Notes: a model not told the origin generated them from the sequence alone. 27,499 nucleotides of DNA from Alphaproteobacteria bacterium (GCA_020632915.1 JACKEP010000042.1:1-27499), one strand, 5' to 3'; counted from the first letter of the stretch, positions 7,995 through 17,797 are shown. Numbers and translations: made by a program.

Positions 7995-8480
7995 ATGGCC
8001 CGCATCCACCTCGACCTGTCCAAGATGGACCCCGAGGACGACGACGGCAGCGTTCGCATCACCCGCGACACCATCGAGCGTGTCGGCGAGGTCGCCGTCC
8101 TGTTCATGGCCGTGTCCATGGCCGCGGTGCTCGTCATCGGCATGCTCACCTCCAGCGAGAACGTCGACATCACGCCCGGGTTCACCACGCACGCCCAGGC
8201 GGCGCGGGCCCCCGACGACCTGCGTCCCGTCATCGACAGCGCCAAGCGCGCGGCTGCGGCCGCCGATCCCTACGCGGTGGGCGGTGGCGGCGGTGGCGGC
8301 GGAGGCGGCGGCGGTGGCGGCGGCGGTGGCGGTGGCGGCGGCTCCCGCTGCGAACAGGTCCAGCGCTACAGCGTGCAGGACGCCGTACGGCGCTACTCGG
8401 GCTTCAACATGTTCAGCGGCTGGTCGATGAACAACGAGGGCGGGACCATCGCCCACTGCGGCCCGGACGTCCCTCAGTGA
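7995..8480 (+). CDS. Small single-pass membrane protein with a 21-residue polyglycine run
   Basis: A 161-residue protein of unknown function. Residues 1-34 are charged and acidic (SKMDPEDDDGS); one hydrophobic segment, about 35-58 (VAVLFMAVSMAAVLVIGM), should anchor it in the inner membrane with the rest outside. An Ala-rich stretch then leads to 21 uninterrupted glycines (from about residue 96), followed by a short C-terminal module with two cysteines (SRCEQVQRYS and TIAHCGPDV) that could form a disulfide in the periplasm. ATG at 7995 is preferred to ATG 7926 because GGGGAAGG lies five bases upstream and the extra residues would be a low-complexity Arg-rich leader. It lies between the ATPase-SLOG gene and the sigma-54 activator. 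A flexible Gly tether carrying a small disulfide-bonded head is inference. Confidence 0.75.
   Translation: MARIHLDLSKMDPEDDDGSVRITRDTIERVGEVAVLFMAVSMAAVLVIGMLTSSENVDITPGFTTHAQAARAPDDLRPVIDSAKRAAAAADPYAVGGGGGGGGGGGGGGGGGGGGGSRCEQVQRYSVQDAVRRYSGFNMFSGWSMNNEGGTIAHCGPDVPQ
8280..8342. repeat. Polyglycine (GGN)21 codon tract
   Basis: Twenty-one consecutive glycine codons, mainly GGC and GGT with one GGA, inside the small membrane protein. The mixed third bases make it less slippage-prone than a pure triplet repeat, but length variation between relatives is expected. Confidence 0.95.
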
Positions 8481-8485
8481 TCGGT

Positions 8486-8498
8486 CGGCGATTCGCCG
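8486..8498 (+). terminator. Short hairpin after the polyglycine protein gene
   Basis: CGGCG-ATT-CGCCG lies five bases after the stop codon, with a pyrimidine-rich stretch (GTTTCCTTCTG) about 15 bases later. A weak terminator at best. Confidence 0.3.
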
Positions 8499-8538
8499 CT
8501 TCGTCCCGTCGCGTTTCCTTCTGACTGCTCAGCCTCCG

Positions 8539-8552
8539 AGCACGCGCGTGCT
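8539..8552. promoter_or_regulatory. 14-bp perfect palindrome upstream of the sigma-54 activator
   Basis: AGCACGCGCGTGCT is fully self-complementary and ends 25 bases before the GTG of the activator gene, where the promoter or an autoregulatory operator would lie. The binding protein is unknown; the activator's own Fis-type domain is one candidate. Confidence 0.4.
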
Positions 8553-8577
8553 ACGTGAACGCGCACGGAGGTGACGC

Positions 8578-10074
<1,497 letters not shown>

Positions 10075-10108
10075 CCCGCCGCGCTTCCGTCCGCCAGCCC
10101 CGACGTCG

Positions 10109-10114
10109 TACGCT
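10109..10114 (+). promoter_or_regulatory. -10-like TAnnnT hexamer before the amidase gene
   Basis: TACGCT ends 24 bases before the amidase ATG in the only gap of this gene pair. Similar hexamers sit at comparable distances before the TetR gene (TACGGT, 3404-3409) and the radical SAM gene (TAGCCT, 15848-15853). No convincing -35 element accompanies them. Confidence 0.25.
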
Positions 10115-10138
10115 GCGCGTCCCTCCCAGGAGTCCTGC

Positions 10139-11791
10139 ATGCGCGTCAAGGGCGCCCCGCTCCGTCTCGTCCGCTCGCTCACCGCCAGCGACGCGTTCAC
10201 CGGGCTGTTGTGGCGCACGTCCACCAAGGACTTCGGCCTCGACCTGCTCGCCAGCCTGCCGCCCGACGCCCGCGCGCCGATCGACGACAGCGCCCGCCCG
10301 ATCGCGGGCCGCGCGCCGCACACGTGGACCGACGCCGGGCTCGCGCCCCCCACCGCCCATCGCCCCACCGCGCGCACGCTGCACGAGGCCTGCTGCACCG
10401 GCGCCACCACGCCCACCCAGCTCCTCGCCACGGTGCTCGACGCCCTCGACGCCGGTGACTTCGGGGACGCCACCCACAGCCCGTACAGCGTCGTCGACCG
10501 GGAGGCGGCCGAGCAGGCCGCCGCCGCCGCCACCGCGCGGTACACCCGCGGTCAGCCGCTCGGCCCCCTCGACGGCCTGCCCGTGCCGGTCAAGGACGAG
10601 CAGGACCTCGCGGGTCACCCCACCCAGGGCGGCACGAGCTGGCGCACCGCCCCCGCCCCTGCCGACGCCTGGGCGGTCAGCCGCCTCAAGGCCGCCGGCG
10701 CCGTCGTCTACGCCAAGACCCGCGCCACCGAGTGGGGGCTCAACCCGTGGGGCGGCAACGCGTTCCACGCCATGCCGCGCAACGCCTGGCACCCCGGCCA
10801 CGGCGCCGGCGGCTCGTCCACCGGATCGGGCGTGGCGGTGGCCCTCGGTCACGCGCCGGTGGCGCTCGGCTCCGACGGCGGCGGCTCGATCCGCATCCCG
10901 GCCGCGCTCAACGGCGTCTACGGCATCAAGCCGACGTTCGTGCGCGTCGGTCGCAGCCGCGACCCGTGGGCGTTCGGCTCCATGAGTCACCTCGGCCCGA
11001 TCGGCGGCTCGGTGTCCGACCTCGTCGACTTCCTGATCGCGACGGCAGGCGTCGACCCCGAGGACCCGTCCACCCTGTTCGCGCCCGACGCCCACGTGTG
11101 CGCCGACGCGTGGCGTGCCGCCCTGGGCCGCGGCGTTCGCGGGTGCCGGATCGGCGTCCCCCAGGCCCTGTGGGACACCGCCGACCCCGCGGTCGCCGGC
11201 CTCGCGCGCAACGCCGTCGACACGCTCGTGGCCGAAGGTGCCGAGCTCGTCGACCTCACCCTGCCCTACGCCGAGGCCGCGAGCGCAGCGGACGCGCTGG
11301 TGATCGGCAGCGAGACCGCGGCCAACCTGTCCGACGATCTCGTCGCCCACGGCCCGGCCTTCGGTCCCGAGCTCGCCGTGATCCTGCGGCTGATGGGGCG
11401 GGTGAGCGCCGGCCAGTTCCTCGACGCCTGCCGCGTGCGGGCCGGCCTGCGGCGGTCCCTCGCTGCGGTGTTCCGCGACCAGGTCGACCTCATCGCGCTC
11501 CCCACCACCGGCACCGTGGCGCCACGCTACCCGCTGTCCGAGACCGGCACCGACATCCTCTGGCCCGAGGCCACCGAGGCGATGACGCGCTTTGCGTTCC
11601 TCGCCAACCTCACCGGCGTCCCGGCGGGCACGGTGCCGTGTGGGCTGGTGGACGGCCTGCCGGTGGGCCTGCAGTTCGTCGGCGACGCGTGGGACGAGGC
11701 CAGCGTGCTCGCGGCGATGGCCCACTGCGAGCGCCTGGAGCTGGGCGAGCTCGGCCACCCGAACGGCTACGTGGACCTCCTCGCCCCCTGA
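10139..11791 (+). CDS. Amidase-signature family hydrolase
   Basis: A 550-residue enzyme with the Ser-cisSer-Lys triad of the amidase-signature family: Lys152 in LPVPVKDEQD, Ser226 in GAGGSSTGSG, and Ser250 in LGSDGGGSIRIPAA. The 24-residue spacing between the two serines and about 74 between Lys and the first Ser match GatA and relatives. The C-terminal half contains LPTTGTVAP and the conserved LTGVPAGTVPCGLVDGLPVG. The family cleaves amide bonds of varied substrates; nothing here identifies the substrate, and the absence of gatB/gatC nearby argues against a tRNA amidotransferase subunit. About 75 N-terminal residues before the core are unlike GatA and carry no signal peptide. ATG at 10139 follows AGGAG. 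The next gene starts 38 bases later, so the two are probably co-transcribed. Confidence 0.92.
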   Translation: MRVKGAPLRLVRSLTASDAFTGLLWRTSTKDFGLDLLASLPPDARAPIDDSARPIAGRAPHTWTDAGLAPPTAHRPTARTLHEACCTGATTPTQLLATVLDALDAGDFGDATHSPYSVVDREAAEQAAAAATARYTRGQPLGPLDGLPVPVKDEQDLAGHPTQGGTSWRTAPAPADAWAVSRLKAAGAVVYAKTRATEWGLNPWGGNAFHAMPRNAWHPGHGAGGSSTGSGVAVALGHAPVALGSDGGGSIRIPAALNGVYGIKPTFVRVGRSRDPWAFGSMSHLGPIGGSVSDLVDFLIATAGVDPEDPSTLFAPDAHVCADAWRAALGRGVRGCRIGVPQALWDTADPAVAGLARNAVDTLVAEGAELVDLTLPYAEAASAADALVIGSETAANLSDDLVAHGPAFGPELAVILRLMGRVSAGQFLDACRVRAGLRRSLAAVFRDQVDLIALPTTGTVAPRYPLSETGTDILWPEATEAMTRFAFLANLTGVPAGTVPCGLVDGLPVGLQFVGDAWDEASVLAAMAHCERLELGELGHPNGYVDLLAP

Positions 11792-11829
11792 ACCGCTCGC
11801 CGATCCGCACCCGCCGACCCCGAGGCGCC

Positions 11830-13395
11830 ATGTCGTTCGTCCAGGTCCTGCTCCTCGTCGTGGGGCTCCTCGCCCTCGTGGCGCTGTACGACGTCACCCA
11901 GAAGCGCCACGCGATCCTGCGGAACTACCCGATCGTCGGACACCTGCGGTACCTGCTCGAGGGCGTGGGACCGGAGCTGCGCCAGTACATCGTCACCGAC
12001 AACGACGAGGAGCGTCCGTTCTCGCGCGACCAGCGGTCCTGGATCTACGCGTCGGCGAAGCAGCAGAACAACCTCGCCGGCTTCGGGACCGACAACGACC
12101 TGGAGCGCACGCCCGGCTACCTCATCCTGCGCCACGCCACGTTCCCCCACGCCGACACCGTCGACCGCGAGGCGGTGGGCTGGGCGGTGCCGTGCGCCAA
12201 GGTGCTCGGCGGTCACCGGCAGCGGCGCCTCGCGTTCCGCCCCACGTCGATCATCAACACCTCGGCGATGAGCTTCGGCTCGCTGTCGGGGCCGGCCGTG
12301 GAGGCGCTCAACCGAGGCGGTGCGCTCGCGGGCTACCTGCAGAACACCGGCGAAGGTGGCATCAGCCCCCACCACGACCAGGGCGGCGGGCTCATCTGGC
12401 AGATCGGCACCGGCTACTTCGGCTGCCGCACCGACGACGGCGCCTTCAGCCTCGACGCTCTCCAGGAGCGGATCGGCCGCCACGACGTGCGGGCGCTGGA
12501 GATCAAGCTGTCGCAGGGCGCCAAGCCCGGCCACGGCGGCGTGCTGCCCGGCGCCAAGGTCACCGCCGAGATCGCCGCGATCCGCGGCGTGCCGATCGGC
12601 AAGACCGTGCTGTCGCCGCCCTACCACACGGCGTTCTCCAGCGCGGACGAGCTGCTCGACTTCGTGGAGCACCTCGCCGACGCCACCGGCCTGCCGGTCG
12701 GCATCAAGTCCGCCGTCGGCGAGATGCACTTCTGGCACGACCTCGCCGAGCTGATGGCGACGACCGGGCGCGGCGTCGACCACATCCAGATCGACGGCGG
12801 CGAGGGCGGCACCGGCGCCGCACCCCGCGCGTTCTCCGACCACGTCGCGATGCCGTTCAAGCAGGCCTTCCCGCGCGTCTACCAGGCGTTCGCCGAGCGC
12901 GGCATCGCCGGGCACGTCGTGTGGATCGGGTCGGGGCGCCTGGGCCTTCCGGAGCAGGCGATGCTCGCGATGGGGATGGGCTGCGACCTGGTCGCCGTCG
13001 CCCGCGAGGCGATGCTGTCGATCGGCTGCATCCAGGCGCAGCGGTGCCACACCGGGCGCTGCCCCACCGGCGTGGCCACCCAGTCGCGCTGGCTCACGCG
13101 CGGCCTCGACCCGGCGTCGAAGGCCGTGCGTGCCGCCAACTACGTGATCGCGCTGCGCCAGACGATGCTGGAGCTGTCACACGCCATGGGCAAGGCCCAC
13201 CCCGCGCTGGTGCCGCTCGACGCCTTCGAGCTGCTCGACGACCGGCTGGGCAGCCGCAACGCCGCCGCCGTGTTCGGCTACGCGCCGGGGTGGGGGCTGC
13301 CGCCCGAGGCCGACGCCGCTGCGGTGACGGCGCTGATGGCCGCCGGCGGCGTCGAGCCCGTGACCGCACGCTACGGGGCGAGCTCGACGCAGTAG
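11830..13395 (+). CDS. Membrane-anchored FMN-binding glutamate synthase-like protein
   Basis: A 521-residue protein related to the FMN/iron-sulfur domain of the glutamate synthase large subunit (GltB-like, stand-alone family). A hydrophobic N-terminal segment (about 4-20) predicts a membrane anchor. The barrel core shows TSIINTSAMSFGSLSG, GEGGISPHH, EIKLSQGAKPGHGG, LPVGIKSAVG, and DHIQIDGGEGGTGAAP, which are FMN and 2-oxoglutarate site elements. C400-x5-C406-x4-C411 in CIQAQRCHTGRCPTGVATQ matches the 3Fe-4S motif of GltB. There is no class-II glutaminase domain, so ammonia or another donor would be used, or the true reaction is different. ATG at 11830 has GAGG four bases upstream. The last 25 bases overlap the convergent thrombospondin-repeat lipoprotein gene. 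Confidence 0.92.
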   Translation: MSFVQVLLLVVGLLALVALYDVTQKRHAILRNYPIVGHLRYLLEGVGPELRQYIVTDNDEERPFSRDQRSWIYASAKQQNNLAGFGTDNDLERTPGYLILRHATFPHADTVDREAVGWAVPCAKVLGGHRQRRLAFRPTSIINTSAMSFGSLSGPAVEALNRGGALAGYLQNTGEGGISPHHDQGGGLIWQIGTGYFGCRTDDGAFSLDALQERIGRHDVRALEIKLSQGAKPGHGGVLPGAKVTAEIAAIRGVPIGKTVLSPPYHTAFSSADELLDFVEHLADATGLPVGIKSAVGEMHFWHDLAELMATTGRGVDHIQIDGGEGGTGAAPRAFSDHVAMPFKQAFPRVYQAFAERGIAGHVVWIGSGRLGLPEQAMLAMGMGCDLVAVAREAMLSIGCIQAQRCHTGRCPTGVATQSRWLTRGLDPASKAVRAANYVIALRQTMLELSHAMGKAHPALVPLDAFELLDDRLGSRNAAAVFGYAPGWGLPPEADAAAVTALMAAGGVEPVTARYGASSTQ

Positions 13396-15635
13396 ATCGG
13401 CGCGGTGGCGTCGCAGCCGATCTCGGCCGTCTCGATCCACCGGTCGTCCGACGTGGCGGCGTTGCCGACCGTGCCGTCGAACGCGTCGCCGTCCGACGTC
13501 CAGCCGTCGCAGTCCACGCCGCTCGCCATCCCCGTCGCCGAGGTCCCCGACCACGCGTAGGGGAAGCCCGTGCTCGACGCGCCGGGGTCGCCGCCGAGCT
13601 CGGACAGGGCCGGCCAGTTGAACAGCTCGCCGTCGAACAGGCTCGCGATGGACTCGGCGAGCGGTGCGCTGTCGACGCGCACGAAGCCGCCGTCGTCGAG
13701 CGCGAACACGCCGGGTGCACCCGTCGTCGACAGCAGCGCCACCCAGGAGCCACCGAGCACGGCCGCGTCGGCGTGCTGCTGGCACAGCGCGTTGGCGCCG
13801 GTGACGCCGCCGAGGTCGCCCGTGTAGGCGACGCTCGTCAGGAAGATCCGGTGGACGGTGGTGTGGTCGTCGGCGCCGTCGAGCGGATCCTGGCCGACCA
13901 GCACCTCCACGCCGTCGGAGATCCCGCCGCCGTCGGTGTCGACCACGAGCGGGTCGGTGCCGAGCGCGAGCTCGTCCCCGTCGGGCAGGGCGTCGCCGTC
14001 GGTGTCGCTGTGACGCGGGTCCATGCCGGCCGCGACCTCGACGCCGTCGAGCACGCCGTCCCCGTCGGAGTCCGGGTTGGTGGGCTCGGTGTTGGCCAGC
14101 AGCTCGTCGCCGTCGGACAGCCCGTCGTCGTCGCTGTCGGGGTCCAGGGGGTCGGTGCCGGCGAACAGCTCCTGGCCGTCGTCCAGGCCGTCACCGTCGG
14201 TGTCGGCCAGGGTGGGGTCCGTGCCGTTCGCCACCTCGGTGCCGTCGTCGATGAAGTCGCCGTCGCTGTCGGGGTTCACGGGCGACGTGCCCCCGATGAC
14301 CTCGGCGCCGTCCAGCAGGCCGTCCCCGTCGCTGTCGGTGTCGAGCGGGTTGGCGCCCATCGCCACCTCGGCGCCATCGGACAGGCCGTCGTGGTCGGTG
14401 TCGGCGTCCAGCGGATCGGTGCCGCCCTGCACCTCGGCACCGTCGGACAGGCCGTCGTCGTCGGTGTCCGGGTCGAGCGGGTCCGTGCCCAGCGTCACCT
14501 CGGCGCCGTCGGACAGGTCGTCGAGGTCGGTGTCGGGGTCGCGCGGATCGGTGCCGAGCGTGAGCTCCGCGCCGTCCTCCAGGCCGTCGAAGTCGGAGTC
14601 GGGCTCGACGGGCGACGTGCCGATCGACAGCTCCACGCCGTCGTCGATGCCGTCGCCGTCGGTGTCGGCCAGCACCGGGCTCGTGCCGCCGGTGACCTCG
14701 GCGCCGTCGAGCAGCCCGTCGTCGTCGGTGTCCGGGTCGAGCGGGTCGGCGCCCGCGGCCACCTCGACGCCATCGAGCATGCCGTCGTCGTCGGTGTCCG
14801 GGTCGAGCGGATCGGTGCCCAGCGTGAGCTCGGCGCCGTCGAGCAGGTCGTCGCTGTCGGTGTCGGCGAGGCGCGGGTCCGTGCCCGCGGCCACCTCGGC
14901 GCCGTCGAGGGCGCCGTCGTCGTCGGTGTCCGGGTCTGTGGGGTCGAGGTTGCGGTCGACCTCGTCACCGTCGAGCAGCCCGTCGTCGTCGCTGTCCGGA
15001 TCGATGGGGCTGGTGCCCTCGAAGGCCTCCTGCTCGTCGGACAGGCCGTCGTCGTCGCTGTCGGTGTCGAGCGGGTCGGAGCCCTGGGCCACCTCGACGC
15101 CGTCCGTCACGCCGTCGCCGTCGGTGTCGGCGTCTTGCGGGTCGGTGCCCAGGTCGTGCTCGACGAGGTTGGTGAGCCCGTCGCCGTCGGCATCGCCGCC
15201 GCGGGGGAGCACGGCGAGCTCCTGCACCGTCGACGTGAACACCTGGCCCGCCGCGCGGACGACGGCCTGGACGAAGACGGACGAGACCGGGACGGAGCGC
15301 GGCACGGCGAACGAGACCGTGGCGCGGCCCTGGGCGTCCGCGAAGGCGTCACCGACGTAGTAGGCGGGACTGTGCAGGTCGAGGCAGGTGGGCGCGATCA
15401 CCGCGGGGCAGGCGACGGTGCCGGTGTTGGCGGCCGACAGCAGCAGGTAGACCCGCCCGCCGGGCACGAGGCTCGTGATCTCCACGCGGGCCGTGGTGCC
15501 CGCGATGATGTAGCCGTCCTGCACGACGTGCAGACCGGGCAGCGGCGCCTGATCCACCGGCAGCGACGAGGGCGCCGCGGGGTCGGCGGCGGTGCAGGCG
15601 GTGGCGAGGGCGAGCAGCAGGACGAGCGGACGCAT
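13371..15635 (-). CDS. Lipoprotein with 20 thrombospondin type-3 repeats and a DUF1554-like C-terminal domain
   Basis: A 754-residue surface or periplasmic lipoprotein. MRPLVLLLALATAC is a lipoprotein signal with lipobox LATA-Cys14. Residues about 20-145 are a beta-rich domain (GYIIAGTTARVEI). Residues 146-584 are 20 tandem calcium-binding repeats of the form DxDxDGxxDGxEV-GTDP, one of 21 and nineteen of exactly 22 residues. Residues 585-754 (HRIFLTSVAYTGDLGG, ALCQQHAD, GVDCDGW, IYCVEL) resemble DUF1554, known from Leptospira endostatin-like Len proteins and from myxobacteria. ATG at 15635 was chosen for its GGAGA box and signal peptide; 53 further in-frame codons upstream are probably untranslated. 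A calcium-stiffened stalk presenting a ligand-binding head is inference. Its stop lies inside the end of the convergent GltB-like gene. Confidence 0.92.
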   Translation of the reverse strand: MRPLVLLLALATACTAADPAAPSSLPVDQAPLPGLHVVQDGYIIAGTTARVEITSLVPGGRVYLLLSAANTGTVACPAVIAPTCLDLHSPAYYVGDAFADAQGRATVSFAVPRSVPVSSVFVQAVVRAAGQVFTSTVQELAVLPRGGDADGDGLTNLVEHDLGTDPQDADTDGDGVTDGVEVAQGSDPLDTDSDDDGLSDEQEAFEGTSPIDPDSDDDGLLDGDEVDRNLDPTDPDTDDDGALDGAEVAAGTDPRLADTDSDDLLDGAELTLGTDPLDPDTDDDGMLDGVEVAAGADPLDPDTDDDGLLDGAEVTGGTSPVLADTDGDGIDDGVELSIGTSPVEPDSDFDGLEDGAELTLGTDPRDPDTDLDDLSDGAEVTLGTDPLDPDTDDDGLSDGAEVQGGTDPLDADTDHDGLSDGAEVAMGANPLDTDSDGDGLLDGAEVIGGTSPVNPDSDGDFIDDGTEVANGTDPTLADTDGDGLDDGQELFAGTDPLDPDSDDDGLSDGDELLANTEPTNPDSDGDGVLDGVEVAAGMDPRHSDTDGDALPDGDELALGTDPLVVDTDGGGISDGVEVLVGQDPLDGADDHTTVHRIFLTSVAYTGDLGGVTGANALCQQHADAAVLGGSWVALLSTTGAPGVFALDDGGFVRVDSAPLAESIASLFDGELFNWPALSELGGDPGASSTGFPYAWSGTSATGMASGVDCDGWTSDGDAFDGTVGNAATSDDRWIETAEIGCDATAPIYCVELAP
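13884..15200 (-). repeat. 66-bp tandem repeat array encoding 20 thrombospondin type-3 units
   Basis: The array is 1317 bases, equal to 21 + 19 x 22 codons, with no register change. Units share a core such as LDPDTDDDGLLDGAEV followed by a GTDP-type turn. Nucleotide similarity between units is high, making unit gain or loss by recombination likely. Confidence 0.95.
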
Positions 15636-15874
15636 CGAATCTCCAAGCGGTACCGGGACGGGGACCCGGTCGGGGCGCGGGTCGGCTGTGGCGGCCAGAC
15701 CCAGGGCGCGCGGGTCGGGGTACCCGCCGCGGGCGCTTCGTACATCGACCCGGACGCGGTCCGCTTGCGCCGGACGTGGAGGGATCGAAAACACTCGGTG
15801 TCCCGTGGGCCCGTCGGCACCCGACGACGTCGGTCCGCGACCCGCGTTAGCCTCACAGGCTGTCCGAGGTCCGC
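15636..15874. promoter_or_regulatory. Divergent promoter region between the repeat lipoprotein and the radical SAM gene
   Basis: This 239-base gap should hold both promoters. On the plus side TAGCCT (15848-15853) is a possible -10, 21 bases before the ATG; on the minus side only the ribosome-binding GGAGA is clear. The stretch around 15781-15795 is unusually A-rich for the region. No sigma-54 motif or strong operator was found. Confidence 0.35.
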
Positions 15875-17797
15875 ATGCACGCCCCGTTCCTGCCGATGAC
15901 GCCCGAAGAGGTGGGCCCCGAGCCTCTCGACGTGGTGCTCGTCACCGGCGACGCCTACGTCGACCACCCGGCCTGGGGCGCGGCGGCGATCGGACGCTGG
16001 CTGGAGGCCCACGGCTACCGCGTCGGCCTGCTCGCCCAGCCCGACTGGACCGACGTCGAGGCCTTCCGCGCCCTCGGCCGACCGCGGCTGTTCTTCGGCG
16101 TCACCGCCGGGAACATGGACACGATGGTCAACAAGATGACCGCGGCCCGCCGGCTCCGCACGTCCGACGCCTACTCGCCCGGCGGCAAGGTGGGCCTGCG
16201 ACCCGATCGGGCCACGATCCCCTACACGTCGAAGTGCAAGCAGGCGTTCCCCGGCGTGCCCGTCGTCGTGGGCGGCATCGAGGCGAGCCTGCGTCGCCTC
16301 GCGCACTACGACTTCTGGCAGGATCGCGTGCGGGGCTCGATCCTGCTCGACGCCAAGGCCGACCTGCTGGTCCACGGCATGGGCGAGCGCGCCATCGTCG
16401 ACATCGCGGCGCGCCTGGCGGCCGGTGAGCCCGTCGAGGCGTGCCGCGACCTGCCCGGCGTCGCCTACGCGCTCGGCGGCAAGGAGGAGCTGCCCGCCGG
16501 CGACGACGTCATCGAGGTCCCCTCCCTCGACGAATGCCGCGACGACCCGCTGGCGTTCAACCGGCTCACGTTGCTGATGTACCGCGAGTCCAACCCCCAC
16601 TGCGGCAAGCGCCTCGTGCAGCGCCACGGCACGCGCGCGGTGGTGCAGAACGCGCCCGCCGCGCCGCTCGACACCGCCGGCATGGACCGCCTGCACGAGC
16701 TGCCGTTCGCCCACGCCCCCCACCCCTGCTACCGCGAGCCGATTCCCGCGCTGGAGAGCATCCAGGGCTCGGTCACCGTCAACCGCGGCTGCGCGGGCGG
16801 GTGCAGCTTCTGCGCGCTGACGATCCACCAGGGCAAGGACGTCACCTCCCGGTCCACCGAGAGCGTGCTGCGCGAGCTGGAGGCGATGACCCACCGCCCC
16901 GGCTTCAAGGGCATCGTCTCGGATCTCGGCGGCCCCACCGCCAACATGTTCCACATGCACTGCACCAGCGAGGCGGCGAACAAGGTGTGCCGGCGGGTGT
17001 CGTGCCTGCACCCGGTGCGCTGCAAGCACTACGGCACCGACCACAAGCCCTACCTCGACCTGCTGCGCAAGGCGCGGGCGATGCCAGGGATCAAGCGGGT
17101 CTTCGTCAACTCCGGCATCCGCTACGATCTCGCCGCCCTCGATCCGGAGTTCGTCGAGGAGCTCGCCGTCCACCACACGCCCGGGCAGCTGTCGGTGGCC
17201 CCCGAGCACGCCGGCGAGCGCGCGCTGCAGATGATGCGCAAGCCCGACGTCGCCTACTTCACCGCGTTCATGGAGCGCTTCCAGCAGGCCACGGCCGACG
17301 CGGGCAAGGAGCAGTACCTCGTCCCCTACTTCCAGTGCGCCCACCCGGGCGTGGGCCCGGAGGAGACGATCGCGTTGGCGCTGTACATGAAGTCCAAGGG
17401 GCTGCGCCCGCGCCAGGCTCAGATGTTCATCCCCACGCCGGCCACCATCGCCACGGCGATCTTCGTGTCGGGGGTCGACCCCTACACCAAGGAAGACATC
17501 TACGTGGCCCGCGGCAGCATGGAGCGATCGCGCCAGCGGGCGCTGCTGTTCTACTGGAAGCACGAGGAGGCGCCCCACGTGCGCGAGGCGCTCATCGCCT
17601 GGGGACGCCAGGACCTGATCGGGCGCGGTCCCGACCACCTGGTGCCCCCGGGGCCGGCGTTCGGCGCGTGGCAGCGGCGCGGCGGCAAGCCCGGATCGGT
17701 GCGCTACGACACGCACATGGGGATGAAGGTCGAGCGCGCCACGGCCGATGAGGAGCGCGAGGAGTCGTGGGAGGCGGTCGCCGAGGCCCGCGCATGA
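15875..17797 (+). CDS. YgiQ-family radical SAM protein
   Basis: A 640-residue protein of the UPF0313/YgiQ family. Residues 1-250 form a Rossmann-like part resembling cobalamin-binding folds (DVVLVTGDAYVDHPAWG, FFGVTAGNMDTMVN, VVVGGIEASLRRLAHYDFW). The radical SAM core carries the 4Fe-4S motif C306-x3-C310-x2-C313 in NRGCAGGCSFCALTIHQGK. Later family signatures are FVNSGIRYDLA, HTPGQLSVAPEH, MRKPD and PRQAQMFIPTPAT. The reaction is not established for the family. ATG at 15875 has GAGG upstream and matches the usual start. Length is slightly below that of E. coli YgiQ, with a short charged tail. The next gene begins 47 bases downstream but appears to have its own start signals. Confidence 0.94.
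   Translation: MHAPFLPMTPEEVGPEPLDVVLVTGDAYVDHPAWGAAAIGRWLEAHGYRVGLLAQPDWTDVEAFRALGRPRLFFGVTAGNMDTMVNKMTAARRLRTSDAYSPGGKVGLRPDRATIPYTSKCKQAFPGVPVVVGGIEASLRRLAHYDFWQDRVRGSILLDAKADLLVHGMGERAIVDIAARLAAGEPVEACRDLPGVAYALGGKEELPAGDDVIEVPSLDECRDDPLAFNRLTLLMYRESNPHCGKRLVQRHGTRAVVQNAPAAPLDTAGMDRLHELPFAHAPHPCYREPIPALESIQGSVTVNRGCAGGCSFCALTIHQGKDVTSRSTESVLRELEAMTHRPGFKGIVSDLGGPTANMFHMHCTSEAANKVCRRVSCLHPVRCKHYGTDHKPYLDLLRKARAMPGIKRVFVNSGIRYDLAALDPEFVEELAVHHTPGQLSVAPEHAGERALQMMRKPDVAYFTAFMERFQQATADAGKEQYLVPYFQCAHPGVGPEETIALALYMKSKGLRPRQAQMFIPTPATIATAIFVSGVDPYTKEDIYVARGSMERSRQRALLFYWKHEEAPHVREALIAWGRQDLIGRGPDHLVPPGPAFGAWQRRGGKPGSVRYDTHMGMKVERATADEEREESWEAVAEARA

Noticed and set aside
13884..15200. Possible CRISPR array, because of regular ~66-base periodicity
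   Set aside because: The periodic units are contiguous coding repeats with diverging third positions and no unique spacers.
14023..15360. 445-residue Ser/Pro-rich plus-strand frame resembling a mucin-like protein
   Set aside because: Its periodicity comes entirely from the antisense of the thrombospondin type-3 array; it has no start signal and no non-repetitive part.
11592..15899. 1435-residue plus-strand open frame across three genes
   Set aside because: It is an out-of-frame reading of the amidase and GltB-like genes followed by the antisense of the repeat lipoprotein. Its VGVRVERVGA-type periodicity is the shadow of the 66-bp repeat.
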